Shown piece by piece: positions 27,998-37,554 of a stretch of 64,000 bases of DNA (the stretch's first letter is position 1; each line of letters begins with the position of its first letter). Under the pieces are notes generated by a model. The model saw nothing but the letters and a program-made list of their open reading frames with translations, ran no database searches and was not told the origin of the DNA. Position numbers and translations under genes: made by a program. The DNA is taken from assembly GCA_913062815.1 (NCBI GenBank), contig CAJXWZ010000002.1:62001-126000 (forward strand). The letters run 5' to 3'. The stretch comes from an uncultured Colwellia sp. (GTDB lineage: Bacteria; Pseudomonadota; Gammaproteobacteria; Enterobacterales; Alteromonadaceae).

Positions 27998-30900
27998 TTA
28001 AGCCGCTTTCTTAAATTTAATAATGGTAGCGTGCTTTGCTTTAGGCTTGATAAAATTACTGAAAAAACCAGCAATAAATATAAAGGCCAGCAAATAAAGC
28101 CAAGTGTAGTCTTGTTTGCTTGCATCTACTTGCTTGTGCTGTTCTTCAAGTTTTTGTCCGGTTACTTGTTCTGCTTTGTTATCAAGTTTTGATTGTTGAT
28201 TAGTAACTGGTGGCTCTGCCTTTGCGGTATTCATTTCAGGTAAAAGTGCTGCTAAACCAAAACCGATTGCTTGTTGCTTCAAATTTTCATTAAATTTGGT
28301 ATTGTCAGTTACAACATCAAATGTTTTTGCAAGTTCAGCATATGTTTTAACCAAAGTCTTGATGGTTACTTCATCTGTGTTCCAGTAACCTTTCCGCTCA
28401 GCTTCAAGCATACGCTCTATGATTTGCGCCATAGCATGAGCATTATTTTTTTCAAAAAATTCACGCATGTCGAGGTTATATTTGTCTTTTACATACACGT
28501 CAAAAAATTCTTGCCATTGATCGTCACGGACAGCTTCAGGTGTCATTACTTCCCAGCCCCACATATTATTCATTCGATCAAGCATGACAGTTGCACCAGC
28601 ATAACCAGCTTCTTGCATGGCTTGAATCCAACGAGGATGAAAGTATCGACTGCGCATTTCTTGATTTAAGAAATGCTCCATAGTTTGTGCTTTAATGTTG
28701 TCTTTACGGCGTAAGTTAGACACGTACATTTCTGGTGTTTTGCCATCAAGATGACGAACAGCAAGCCCGATACCACCAAAATATTGGAATGGATCGTCGT
28801 TTGTCATTAATGCGTATAGATTCGTTGAGCGAGAAAAAATAACTGCGTCAGTGCCAGAAAGTACTTTCGAATATAGCGCTGAATCTGCAACATTTTCGCT
28901 CCAACGTTTTTCATCACTACCAAAGGCATAGCCCATTCGATTAAGATACAAATTAGCGAGCTTGCTATCATCTTCCCACGTATCTGAAGCTAAACTTGCT
29001 CCGGCTAAACCGGTACCATAATTCCCTATTTCGTTTGAAAATATGCGAATAGAGGATAAGTAGTTTGCATCCTCAGCAGATTTCCCTTCGGCTAATAACG
29101 TTTCTTTAAGCGCGTTTGCATGTCGATAGACAAAATTGTTGTCTTCTTTCATTTTAGCCACTTTGTCTATCGCTTTTGCTAACCACAGCATCACATTTGG
29201 GAAAGCATCTCGGTATAGGCCTGTCGCCGTAATAGTAACGTCAATTCTAGGCCTACCCAGATCTTTATATTCAATGATTTCAGTACCTACTACATTACCT
29301 TGCTGGTTCCATTTAGGCTTTAAACCTAGGGCGTGTAACACTTGAGCTTCTAAGGCGCCTTGGTGACGCATGGTTTCAAGTGACCACAAGGAGAAAGCTA
29401 GCTTTTCAGGGTAACGACCATGCTTAGCCACATAGTCATCAATGGTCTGCTCCATTAAAGTCACACCGGCTTGATACGCTTCTTTACTTGGCACTTTGGC
29501 AGGGTTAAAGCCAATTAAGTTTCTGCCTGTTGGTGCTACATCTGGGTTTCTGATCGGGTCGCCACCATGACTAACCTTAATATACTCACCATTTAACGCT
29601 CGCATTAGGTTTTCTGTTTCAGCAATCGATTGAAAGTTATCCCAGTAATTTTTAGCTTGAGCAAGATCATGTGCAAGTTGCTCTGGCAAATCAGGCAGTA
29701 TCTTATTAGTGATAGTTCCTGCAAGGTAGGTTTTTAATAGCTGAAAACCGGTTATTGCTTCAAGCTGCTGAACTGCTCGTTCATCTTTTTGTTCTAGCAC
29801 AGGCAAGGTTAAATTATGCTTCTGTTCGTAGATTTCAGCGCGCTGGCTAAACGCATCCCCCAACATTTGCAAGATAGTAGTATATAAATGCGACGACTTT
29901 GGTAGCAAACCAAAGGTATGCACTCCTAAAGGTTGGCTTTGTTGTGAAAGTTCATTTAAGTGATCTTGAATAGTAATAATATCTGCATCAAAATTATTTT
30001 CTGCATTGGCTCTAGTCAGCTTTAAATCCGTTAAAATATTTAATTCTTCTGCTAATGTTAATATGTTTGTTTGGGTGTTTTGTTTTGTTTGACCTTGCTC
30101 AAGCATCATATAATTACTGATTAATTCATTGAGTTCGGCAACTTCAGTATATAAGCCCGCTTTAGCAAAACCCGGCGTGAGATGACTAATCATAGTTGCA
30201 CGCCCACGGCGTTTAGCTTGCATTGCTTCACCTACATTATCAATAATATAAGGATAAAATACCGGCAAATTACCTATAGCTAAATTAGGCGCATCATAAA
30301 CAGACAAACCGCGCTCTTTACCCGTTAACCATTCTTGAGAGCCATGTGTACCTAAGTGAATAAAAGCATCAGCACCAAAGGTTTCTCTCGCATAGAGGTA
30401 AAAAGCCATATAAGCATGATTGATAGGTGTTTTTGTACTGTGATAAAGAGCGCTATGTTCTTTTGCATCTTTGCCACGCATCCCTTGAGGTAACACAATT
30501 AAATTGCCTAAATTCATTCGAGGGATTACAAAAGCTTGTTTACCATTGTGATCAGTTAGTAAACTGTTTTCTTCTGGTAAACCCCAGCGGTCATTAATTG
30601 GTTTCTTTACTGACTCAGGCAATTTATCAAACCAATTATTATAAGTGGACAATGGTAGGTAATCGGCCAAGTCTTGTTCGATCAACTTACTGACCTCTTC
30701 ACCACGATAAAAGGGCCTTAGCAGTTTTCCTGCAGATTCAATCAACTCTTCAGCATCTTTGACATTGACAACATAGCCTTCTATTTTCATCGCTTTAACA
30801 ATTTGCTCAATAGACGAGGGCACGTCTAGAAATGCTGCACCGATGTTTTTTTCACCCGGGGGGTAGTTCCAAATAAAGGTTGCTACTTTCTTCTCTTTGT

Positions 30901-32011
30901 TTGGCGTTATCGATAAACGGGCATGGTGAAATGCTCGTTCGATTAACGCATTCAATTGTGCCGGCATGACCACTTTTTCGCCATTTTCAGTAGCGGCAAT
31001 AATGGTAGGGTCAGTACTGCCAGTATCTTCTGGCATCACGAGGAAAAATGGTGTCAATGATGGAGAAATACCGGCGTGATCATCATTAAATGCTGCTTCA
31101 TCACCCTCAGTATAATTGAGTGCATGTAAAACCGGCACGCCAATCTTCTCAAATTCATCTCTACGTTTTTTAATATAGTGTAATGTTCTATAATTTATCA
31201 ACAAGTTAACCCTGCTGTTACCTTGTTCATCAAGTAGTAAATCCGTATAGGAATAATCAATGTCGGCGGCATCATCAAAATAAAAAGCAAAAGCTTTAGC
31301 ACCTTTTTGTTCTAGACCGTGTATAAGGGCATCAATAACCTGTTGTTGCTCATGATCAACAACACTGCGATACACGCCAATAGCAATAACTGGCGTGCTT
31401 TTTGTGGGCGATAGCCAAGTAAAAAACACTTGCTCATCTTTGGTTAGTTTTGTGGCGAAATTTTGATGATAAAGGCCGGTACTTGGTACTATCACCGGAG
31501 CATTAACATCAATATTTATATTGTTATTTAGTACTTTATTGCTAATGTAGCTCATCATGTTGGTATAATTATCTCGGCCCGCATTTCCATAATATTGGCC
31601 AAGCTTTGTTTGCTGAGTTTGAGTTAATCCTTGGTTGGTCTTTTTATTACTCAAATCACCTAAAGAAATAACCGGGATGTGTGGATATTCTTCAAGATAG
31701 CTTTCGTATTTAGCAAACATAAATTTCGACAACGCAGGGTTTATGCCATCCAACATGATAAGCTTTGCATTTTGCCATTGCGCTTTAATTTCAGCTTCAG
31801 ATTTACCTCTCGCATTAAAGTTAATCAATTCAAAGGGCTGTTCTTTTGCTAAATCTGCTAGTAAATCTCCTTTAGGTTTTGAGGCATGGCCGGACATCAT
31901 TATCATTACTTTAGGTGCTTCGCTGCTTGCTTGAGTTTGAGCATTAACAGGTAATATAGTGAAGAAGATGCTATTTAATAGTAATAAAGTTAAGGAAAGT
32001 AATATTCTCAT
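27998..32011 (-). CDS. Exported, membrane-anchored CobN-like chelatase (HmuS-like)
   Basis: 1337 aa of the CobN/BchH magnesium chelatase large-subunit family: HLGTHGSQEWLTGKERGLS, HGGDPIRNPDVAPTGRN and YRDAFPNVMLWL are family landmarks. Unlike cytoplasmic CobN it has a signal peptide (MRILLSLTLLLLNSIFFTIL, cleavage after VNA) and a C-terminal membrane anchor (WLYLLAFIFIAGFFSNFI), so it faces the periplasm. This, with the ExbB-like and DUF2149 genes upstream and a Fur-controlled TonB receptor opposite, matches Bacteroidetes HmuS, reported to remove iron from heme. A role in heme use is therefore more likely than cobalamin synthesis; no cob or chlI/chlD genes are near. Confidence 0.82.
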   Translation of the reverse strand: MRILLSLTLLLLNSIFFTILPVNAQTQASSEAPKVMIMMSGHASKPKGDLLADLAKEQPFELINFNARGKSEAEIKAQWQNAKLIMLDGINPALSKFMFAKYESYLEEYPHIPVISLGDLSNKKTNQGLTQTQQTKLGQYYGNAGRDNYTNMMSYISNKVLNNNINIDVNAPVIVPSTGLYHQNFATKLTKDEQVFFTWLSPTKSTPVIAIGVYRSVVDHEQQQVIDALIHGLEQKGAKAFAFYFDDAADIDYSYTDLLLDEQGNSRVNLLINYRTLHYIKKRRDEFEKIGVPVLHALNYTEGDEAAFNDDHAGISPSLTPFFLVMPEDTGSTDPTIIAATENGEKVVMPAQLNALIERAFHHARLSITPNKEKKVATFIWNYPPGEKNIGAAFLDVPSSIEQIVKAMKIEGYVVNVKDAEELIESAGKLLRPFYRGEEVSKLIEQDLADYLPLSTYNNWFDKLPESVKKPINDRWGLPEENSLLTDHNGKQAFVIPRMNLGNLIVLPQGMRGKDAKEHSALYHSTKTPINHAYMAFYLYARETFGADAFIHLGTHGSQEWLTGKERGLSVYDAPNLAIGNLPVFYPYIIDNVGEAMQAKRRGRATMISHLTPGFAKAGLYTEVAELNELISNYMMLEQGQTKQNTQTNILTLAEELNILTDLKLTRANAENNFDADIITIQDHLNELSQQSQPLGVHTFGLLPKSSHLYTTILQMLGDAFSQRAEIYEQKHNLTLPVLEQKDERAVQQLEAITGFQLLKTYLAGTITNKILPDLPEQLAHDLAQAKNYWDNFQSIAETENLMRALNGEYIKVSHGGDPIRNPDVAPTGRNLIGFNPAKVPSKEAYQAGVTLMEQTIDDYVAKHGRYPEKLAFSLWSLETMRHQGALEAQVLHALGLKPKWNQQGNVVGTEIIEYKDLGRPRIDVTITATGLYRDAFPNVMLWLAKAIDKVAKMKEDNNFVYRHANALKETLLAEGKSAEDANYLSSIRIFSNEIGNYGTGLAGASLASDTWEDDSKLANLYLNRMGYAFGSDEKRWSENVADSALYSKVLSGTDAVIFSRSTNLYALMTNDDPFQYFGGIGLAVRHLDGKTPEMYVSNLRRKDNIKAQTMEHFLNQEMRSRYFHPRWIQAMQEAGYAGATVMLDRMNNMWGWEVMTPEAVRDDQWQEFFDVYVKDKYNLDMREFFEKNNAHAMAQIIERMLEAERKGYWNTDEVTIKTLVKTYAELAKTFDVVTDNTKFNENLKQQAIGFGLAALLPEMNTAKAEPPVTNQQSKLDNKAEQVTGQKLEEQHKQVDASKQDYTWLYLLAFIFIAGFFSNFIKPKAKHATIIKFKKAA

Positions 32012-32023
32012 TTCTAATTCTCG

Positions 32024-32356
32024 TTATTGAATTTTCTGGCTGTTTTCGCCATTTTCAGGTACATAGACAAAGCTTCCATCGGCCATTTTATAAGCGACAC
32101 CAGCTCGATTACCTTCGCCACTCCCTATGGCACCATTAGACTTGTATTGCTTAATCTCTTTGCCCTTTTTAACAATCATCTCCATATTGGGCTTGCCAGC
32201 ATTTTTTATTACAGTGACTTCGTCCGTTGAATATATATTTAGTGGATTTTGGGCAAGGGCAATCAGTAAAGCAGCAATGATGACTAAAAACACATCAACT
32301 AAATTCACTGCACTTACAATAGGATTTAGCTCTTCATCTTCATCAAGAAAGCGCAT
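32024..32356 (-). CDS. DUF2149 family membrane protein (HmuV-like)
   Basis: 110 aa with an acidic N-terminus (MRFLDEDEELNPIVSAVNLV), one membrane segment (DVFLVIIAALLIALAQNPLN) and a periplasmic tail. The layout is like ExbD, and DUF2149 proteins accompany ExbB-like partners. Its ATG overlaps the stop of the ExbB-like gene by one base, and the CobN-like gene follows after 12 bp, so the three form one operon. Presumed half of a proton-driven motor for heme uptake or dechelation. Confidence 0.8.
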   Translation of the reverse strand: MRFLDEDEELNPIVSAVNLVDVFLVIIAALLIALAQNPLNIYSTDEVTVIKNAGKPNMEMIVKKGKEIKQYKSNGAIGSGEGNRAGVAYKMADGSFVYVPENGENSQKIQ

Positions 32357-32901
32357 TATATTGCCGTCCCTAATTGCTCGCCTTTAAGCTTTCGAATATT
32401 AATGAGTTCTTGAGCGCACCAGCGTTTTTTTACCGAAGCAGGCCAGAAAGTTAGCGTAGAAATCGTCAACCCCCAAATAACAGCCGCAAAGGCAATAATG
32501 AGGTTTTCGCTAATGCCTTGAATATTGCCATCAGCCATGGCTTGTAGTGCGGGCCCCATTGGGATCATGGTGGCAATTAATCCTAGCATTGGTGAAATAC
32601 GAGTGACTATACGTAATGTTTCCAGTTTTTTCAGCGCAAAAACCTCTAATTCATCTTCACAAGCATCAGGATTACCAACAAAATAATTATGCACCGGATA
32701 GCCAGTTAAATAATGACTTTGCTTTTGACTGATTTGTTTTACATAAGTAAGGGCATTTCGTTTTCTCATCGTGTACTGAGATAGAAAGCGACCTAAGGTA
32801 AATACTGCGTAAGTAAGTAGTAAAACAATTGCCAGTATCACTGGAGTCATAAGAAATGTTGACACTTTAGCCATCATTGATTCTATAGGTTGGATATTCA
32901 T
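32356..32901 (-). CDS. MotA/TolQ/ExbB family proton channel (HmuU-like)
   Basis: 181 aa with three membrane segments: FLMTPVILAIVLLLTYAVFT near the N-terminus, ISPMLGLIATMIPMGPALQA, and ENLIIAFAAVIWGLTISTLT. The last two are the conserved ExbB/TolQ core. It probably forms a proton-motive-force complex with the DUF2149 protein. First gene of the leftward operon; its promoter region is shared with the divergent receptor and contains a Fur box. Confidence 0.87.
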   Translation of the reverse strand: MNIQPIESMMAKVSTFLMTPVILAIVLLLTYAVFTLGRFLSQYTMRKRNALTYVKQISQKQSHYLTGYPVHNYFVGNPDACEDELEVFALKKLETLRIVTRISPMLGLIATMIPMGPALQAMADGNIQGISENLIIAFAAVIWGLTISTLTFWPASVKKRWCAQELINIRKLKGEQLGTAI

Positions 32902-32981
32902 TAAAAAGCCTGTTGAAAGTAAGAGGCAGAATGCCTGAAAAATTAGCGCTAATGTACTTTAAATAAAAATATAATGCAAAC

Positions 32982-33000
32982 AGTAATCATTATCATTTAC
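32982..33000. promoter_or_regulatory. Fur box between the receptor and the CobN-like operon
   Basis: On the minus strand, 14 of 19 bases match GATAATGATAATCATTATC (core AAATGATAATGATTA). It lies in the 200-bp divergent promoter region, so iron-Fur could repress both transcripts. Confidence 0.75.
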
Positions 33001-33103
33001 AATCGCATTTGATTCTGTATCATAGGCGGCATCAAAACCTATTGTCTAAATTGTCCTGTTTGACAGTGGTTTGTTTACATAACAATTAACAGGAATGAAA
33101 AAC

Positions 33104-35284
33104 ATGAAAAGCGTGAAAAAATCGGCATTAGCAATAGCTATAACATCATCATTTGTCTTATTACCTAATGCTTATGCGTACACTCCAGATGATACAATTG
33201 AAGATCTTGAAATTATTGTAGTTAGTGCATCTCGTACAGAAAAAAAATTAAAGGACGTTGCGGGTAGTATTTCGGTTGTTACCTCTGAAGACCTAGAAAA
33301 ACAAGTCATAAACGATATGAGTCAACTTTTTAAATATGATCCAAGCGTGAATGTAACGGGTGCTGCAGGCGGTGCTCAAAACTTTACCGTACGTGGAATG
33401 GGCGGTGATCGTGTGCTTATGATTAAAGACGGGATGCGCATGAATGAGGGGTATGGTGCTAATGGTCTAAATGATATTGTCGGTCGTGGCTTTATCGAAA
33501 CCGATACATTAAAGCAAGTTGAAGTAGCAAAAGGGGCGGCATCTTCATTATATGGCTCAGATGCTTTGGCGGGTATTGTGGTCTTTACCACTAAAAATGC
33601 TAGCGATTACTTGCGTGCTGGCCAGAATTTTGCCGGCAATATTAAATTGAGCAATAACACCGATGGTAAGCAAAATAACCTGGGTGCTACGTTAGCACTG
33701 CAAGCAGGAAGTTTTGAAAACTTATTGAATATCAATGTTCGTGAAGGTGAAGAAGAGCAAAATTATTATGATACAAAACCTGCACTTGATATATCTTCAA
33801 CGAGTGTATTGTTTAAAAGTAAATATAATATCAATGGCATAGATTATATCAATTTCACTGCCGATATATGGCAACAAGATGTGGAAGGTTTGGTAGCCAA
33901 TGGCTTGTTACAATATTTTAGGGGGCTACCAGGGTATAACATTGTCCAAGAAAATAGCTCAAGTGAAAAAGATAACAAGGCATTTCAATTACAATATCAT
34001 AATGAAACAGGTACGTTCTTATATGATGTAACAAATATTTCTTTTTATGTTAATAGCACCGAGCAAACTGATGTTGAATATGGCCAAATAGACATAGATG
34101 CTAATTTTGGTTTTCCACTGATTGAACTAAGAGATATGTGGAATACCTCTGTATATGAACAAGATACTGTTGGTCTATTATCAAATGCGAGTATCGAATT
34201 TAATGAAACTCATACATTTGGCTATGGATTAGATTTCGAAAAGTCTACTTCAACACGTACCGTAGAAAAACTATATTCAGTAGACGGTACTCCTAAGAAT
34301 GGCTATCCGCAAGCAGATGAAAAATTTCCAGAAACCGAAGTGTTTCGTGCTGGCTTCTTTATCAATGACGAAATTACCCTACTCGAGGGTGATTTAGTGG
34401 TTACCCCTGGAGCGCGTTTTGACATTTATGAAATGGATCCCAAAAGTGCGACCAAGGAAGATGGCTCCCTTTACAAAAGTTACGATGAAAGCCAAATTTC
34501 TTTTAATTTAGCCGCACTTTATCAGGTAAAAGATATGGCCGTGGTGTTTGCACAAATAGGTCAGGGCTTTAAGGTACCAGCATATGACTTAGCCTATATT
34601 GATCATGATAACTCATTATATGGCTATAAAGTTGTGCCAGCCGCAGATGATTTAGCACCAGAAGAAAGTGAAAGCATTGAACTTGGCTTACGTGGTCAAC
34701 AAGGTAATGTTATTTATAATGCGGCAATTTTTCATTCTAGTTATGATAACTTTCTTGAAACGGCTTTTGTGGGCATTGAAAAATATACCAACCCATACTC
34801 AGGTCTTGAAAGTGATGTCTCCTTATTTCAATATAAAAATATTGATGCGGTAACCATTAAAGGCGCTGAAGTCGGTTTAGAATATCTAGTTGGGGATAAT
34901 ATCAGTATATATTTAAACGCGGCATATCAAGATGGTACCGATGATGAAACTGGCGACTATATTCAAAGTATTAGTCCGTTATCGGGCAATGTTGGCGTTA
35001 ATTTCGACGGTGACACTTGGTCTACAGAACTTATAGTCAACTGGGCTGACAAAATGAATAAGGTTAATGAAGGTAATGCAAAAATTGCGGGATATGGAAG
35101 TATTGATTGGTTATTCCATATGCAAATAAATGATGACTTACGACTTAATTTGTCGATGACTAATATATTAGATAAAGCCTATGTTCAATACAGTAATGCT
35201 GCAGGCCATGCAGTAGATTCATCGCTAGATTATAGCACTGAATCTGGAAGAGAAATTGCTGGGACATTAAAATATTCTTTTTAA
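33104..35284 (+). CDS. TonB-dependent outer-membrane receptor, probably heme (HmuR-like)
   Basis: Signal peptide (MKSVKKSALAIAITSSFVLL, cleavage after AYA), a likely TonB box in LEIIVVSASR, the plug domain (DVAGSISVVTSEDLEKQ, NFTVRGMGGDRVLMIKDGMR, GAASSLYGSDALAGIV), then a 22-strand-type barrel with the C-terminal TonB receptor signature AGTLKYSF. 726 aa. The plug motifs resemble hemoglobin/heme receptors; heme specificity is inferred from the divergent HmuS/U/V-like operon and the Fur box. I chose ATG 33104 because AGGA lies 10 bp upstream; ATG 33095 is only 1 bp from it. Confidence 0.88.
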   Translation: MKSVKKSALAIAITSSFVLLPNAYAYTPDDTIEDLEIIVVSASRTEKKLKDVAGSISVVTSEDLEKQVINDMSQLFKYDPSVNVTGAAGGAQNFTVRGMGGDRVLMIKDGMRMNEGYGANGLNDIVGRGFIETDTLKQVEVAKGAASSLYGSDALAGIVVFTTKNASDYLRAGQNFAGNIKLSNNTDGKQNNLGATLALQAGSFENLLNINVREGEEEQNYYDTKPALDISSTSVLFKSKYNINGIDYINFTADIWQQDVEGLVANGLLQYFRGLPGYNIVQENSSSEKDNKAFQLQYHNETGTFLYDVTNISFYVNSTEQTDVEYGQIDIDANFGFPLIELRDMWNTSVYEQDTVGLLSNASIEFNETHTFGYGLDFEKSTSTRTVEKLYSVDGTPKNGYPQADEKFPETEVFRAGFFINDEITLLEGDLVVTPGARFDIYEMDPKSATKEDGSLYKSYDESQISFNLAALYQVKDMAVVFAQIGQGFKVPAYDLAYIDHDNSLYGYKVVPAADDLAPEESESIELGLRGQQGNVIYNAAIFHSSYDNFLETAFVGIEKYTNPYSGLESDVSLFQYKNIDAVTIKGAEVGLEYLVGDNISIYLNAAYQDGTDDETGDYIQSISPLSGNVGVNFDGDTWSTELIVNWADKMNKVNEGNAKIAGYGSIDWLFHMQINDDLRLNLSMTNILDKAYVQYSNAAGHAVDSSLDYSTESGREIAGTLKYSF

Positions 35285-35302
35285 GCATTAGCTAAAAAAA
35301 CA

Positions 35303-35345
35303 AGGCAGTTCGTTGGTGTATAGCATTAGCGCGCTGCCTTTTTTG
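35303..35345 (+). terminator. Terminator of the TonB receptor gene
   Basis: AAGGCAG / CTGCCTT stem around a long loop, followed by a run of T, about 20 bp after the stop. Confidence 0.7.
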
Positions 35346-35561
35346 TTTAGACAAAGGAGTTCAGAATAACAAGCTGATTGGCATTTAGCATTGGAGGTTG
35401 AATAATATGAAAAGTCATTTTGATTTGTTAATATTTTTCCCTTTTAAAATATTCTAGAATCATTTTATTTAGTTAGTTAATATGTAAAGAGAATGTATTT
35501 GGCTTTTCTCAGCAAATCAATTGGTTAAATATTACTTCGTTGCAAACATTATTGAGTTGAA

Positions 35562-36233
35562 ATGATAAAAGTTTTAATTGTTGAAGATGAACCGGAAATA
35601 GCTGCTCAGGTTGCAAAGTATGCGACTAATAATGGCTATCAACCAATTGTGTTGAATTCAGGTGAAAGAGTTGTTGAGGTTGTTAAGCTTGAAATGCCTG
35701 ACATTATTGTTTTAGATGTTATGTTGCCTGTTAAAGATGGGGTGGAATGTTGCCAAGATATTAGGCAGTTTTCAGATGTGCCCATTATCATGCTTACGGC
35801 AAAAAAGACTGAAAATGATCGAATTACCGGCCTTCAGTCAGGGGTTGACGATTATGTCTGCAAGCCGTTTAGTGCTAAAGAATTGATGCTACGTATTAAA
35901 GCAATATTAAAGCGATATGGTAAAGGAGTAGAAATTACCAATACAGGGCTCTATTTGGATAAGTCAGGATTTAGTCTAAATTACCAAACCCAAACAACAA
36001 AATTAACCAACTTAGAATTCTCCTTGTTGAGTTTATTAATGCAAAACCCAGGCAGGAATTATTCCAGAGAACAAATTATATCACTGGCTTATAAAAACGA
36101 TCGTGACATTTCAGATCGAGCCATTGATAGCCATATCAAAAACATTCGCAAAAAATTCCGTTCGCTTGGCATAGAGCACAATTTAATAGAAACCACTTAT
36201 GGCGCAGGGTTTCGTTATGTGCCAATGCCCTAG
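35562..36233 (+). CDS. OmpR-family response regulator, BaeR-like
   Basis: 223 aa: receiver with phospho-Asp in DIIVLDVMLPVKDGVECC, DDYVCKPFSAKEL, and winged helix (YSREQIISLAYKNDRDISDR, AIDSHIKNIRKKFR). It is a close paralogue of the regulator at 27.2 kb. No kinase is adjacent. The two regulator-less TPR kinases at 44.6-48.8 kb are candidate partners, an inference from family match only. It stands alone, with 277 bp of unannotated sequence upstream. Confidence 0.92.
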   Translation: MIKVLIVEDEPEIAAQVAKYATNNGYQPIVLNSGERVVEVVKLEMPDIIVLDVMLPVKDGVECCQDIRQFSDVPIIMLTAKKTENDRITGLQSGVDDYVCKPFSAKELMLRIKAILKRYGKGVEITNTGLYLDKSGFSLNYQTQTTKLTNLEFSLLSLLMQNPGRNYSREQIISLAYKNDRDISDRAIDSHIKNIRKKFRSLGIEHNLIETTYGAGFRYVPMP

Positions 36234-36631
36234 CATGTAATTGCCCTAACTTGAACGGGCAAATTATATTTAAAAGGTACAGTCAAATTTGATAGTTATA
36301 AAAGCCACTACAGCAGTCTTTAGATATTAAACATCATTGTCTGTAATGAGCGAACAATAGACTGTAGCCATAACACGCCTTTCTACAGATGCTAGTTAGC
36401 TTCAAACTCCTCAATAATTTACTGTTGAAACTAAGTTTTAGCTCCAATCCAATAGAGTGTTCAACAGCCACCAACAATTCTTAGTTAATATGCACCCATG
36501 TATCAGCGCGATTTGTAGTTCAAAAAACTAAAATATTTCTATCTTGCTAAATAATAGATTTTTAATAGGACATATTTATTTTTTGTCACTACTCTTTTAA
36601 CAATTATATTGAATAAAAAAGGTAAATCGTT
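36234..36631. other. Intergenic region, no feature beyond a weak hairpin
   Basis: 398 AT-rich bases without a supported gene. Just after the regulator stop, TTGCCC / GGGCAA (36241-36262) could form a weak terminator with no clear T-run. Confidence 0.4.
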
Positions 36632-37270
36632 ATGAAGTCTAATAATCGTCGTACGTTTTTAAAAAAGAGTATATTGGGAACCATGGGAGCGGTAGTCGCT
36701 AGCAGTGCATGTGCACAAACAAGTACACCAAGAGATGCTGAAGGCCCTTTTTATCCACTTACTCCGCAAAAAGATAAAGACGCTGATTTGACTAAAGTAG
36801 CAGGAAAAGTAGGAACAGCAAAAGGTACTATCATAGAAATACACGGGCAAGTACTTGATACTAATTCTAATCCCGTTGAAGATGCCACCATAGACTTATG
36901 GCAAGCCAACAGCTTTGGCAAGTACCATCATCCCCATGACAATAGTGATGCGCCAGTTGATGAACATTTTCAGTCTTGGGCTATTATCCAAAGTGGCAAA
37001 GCTGGCAAGTTTCGATTCAAAACAATCATGCCTGGTGCCTATCCATACCAAGCTAGACTGGAAGATCAACGAACACCGCATATTCACATGAAAATAGGAA
37101 AACACGGTTACGAACCCGTGCTCACCCAAATGTATTTTCCTGACCAAGAGCAAAACAAAACGGACGGTTTACTTCAACGCAAAACAAAAGAGCAACAAGC
37201 AATGATGACCGCCCAAAACACCGGGCAACAAAACGTACTGCTTTACAACATATTTTTAGAGAAGATCTAA
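36632..37270 (+). CDS. Tat-exported intradiol dioxygenase-like protein
   Basis: 212 aa with a twin-arginine signal (NNRRTFLKKSILGTMGAVVA) and likely cleavage near ACA. The mature part is the protocatechuate/catechol dioxygenase fold: GQVLDTNSNPVEDATIDLWQ, then GKYHHPHD with a Tyr at the first iron-ligand position, PGAYPYQ with a second Tyr, and TPHIHMKI with the two His ligands. So the Fe(III) set Tyr/Tyr/His/His appears complete. Known family enzymes split catechols between the hydroxyls. The substrate is unknown, and no aromatic-degradation genes are near. An AAGG site precedes the ATG. Confidence 0.87.
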   Translation: MKSNNRRTFLKKSILGTMGAVVASSACAQTSTPRDAEGPFYPLTPQKDKDADLTKVAGKVGTAKGTIIEIHGQVLDTNSNPVEDATIDLWQANSFGKYHHPHDNSDAPVDEHFQSWAIIQSGKAGKFRFKTIMPGAYPYQARLEDQRTPHIHMKIGKHGYEPVLTQMYFPDQEQNKTDGLLQRKTKEQQAMMTAQNTGQQNVLLYNIFLEKI

Positions 37271-37554
37271 AGCTATATTAATATTTGAGGTCAACCTCTT
37301 TATTTATGAATGCGTTTTTTATGACTTTATTTATCAAATATAGAAAACTGCGTAAACAGGCTAAAGCAGCATCAAAGGCACGTGCATACAAAGCGTTATG
37401 TATCTAATAAGTTGATTATCGTCGTCAGAAAGAAATCAGCTAAAAGTCATAACGACTTCAGGTGTTTTAGTGTTGACTTGTTTAAACTGATATCTTGCTA
37501 AATCACATGTAACTACGTTAAATAAATCGTTGATTTCAAAATAAGGAAAAAACA

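Noticed and set aside
28271..28669. 132-codon plus-strand frame inside the CobN-like gene
   Set aside because: Antisense to a clearly conserved coding sequence; no domain and no ribosome-binding site.
27998..32011. Cobalamin-synthesis CobN
   Set aside because: It has a signal peptide and C-terminal anchor, and its context is a Fur box, TonB receptor and ExbB-like gene; no cob genes or cobalamin riboswitch were seen.
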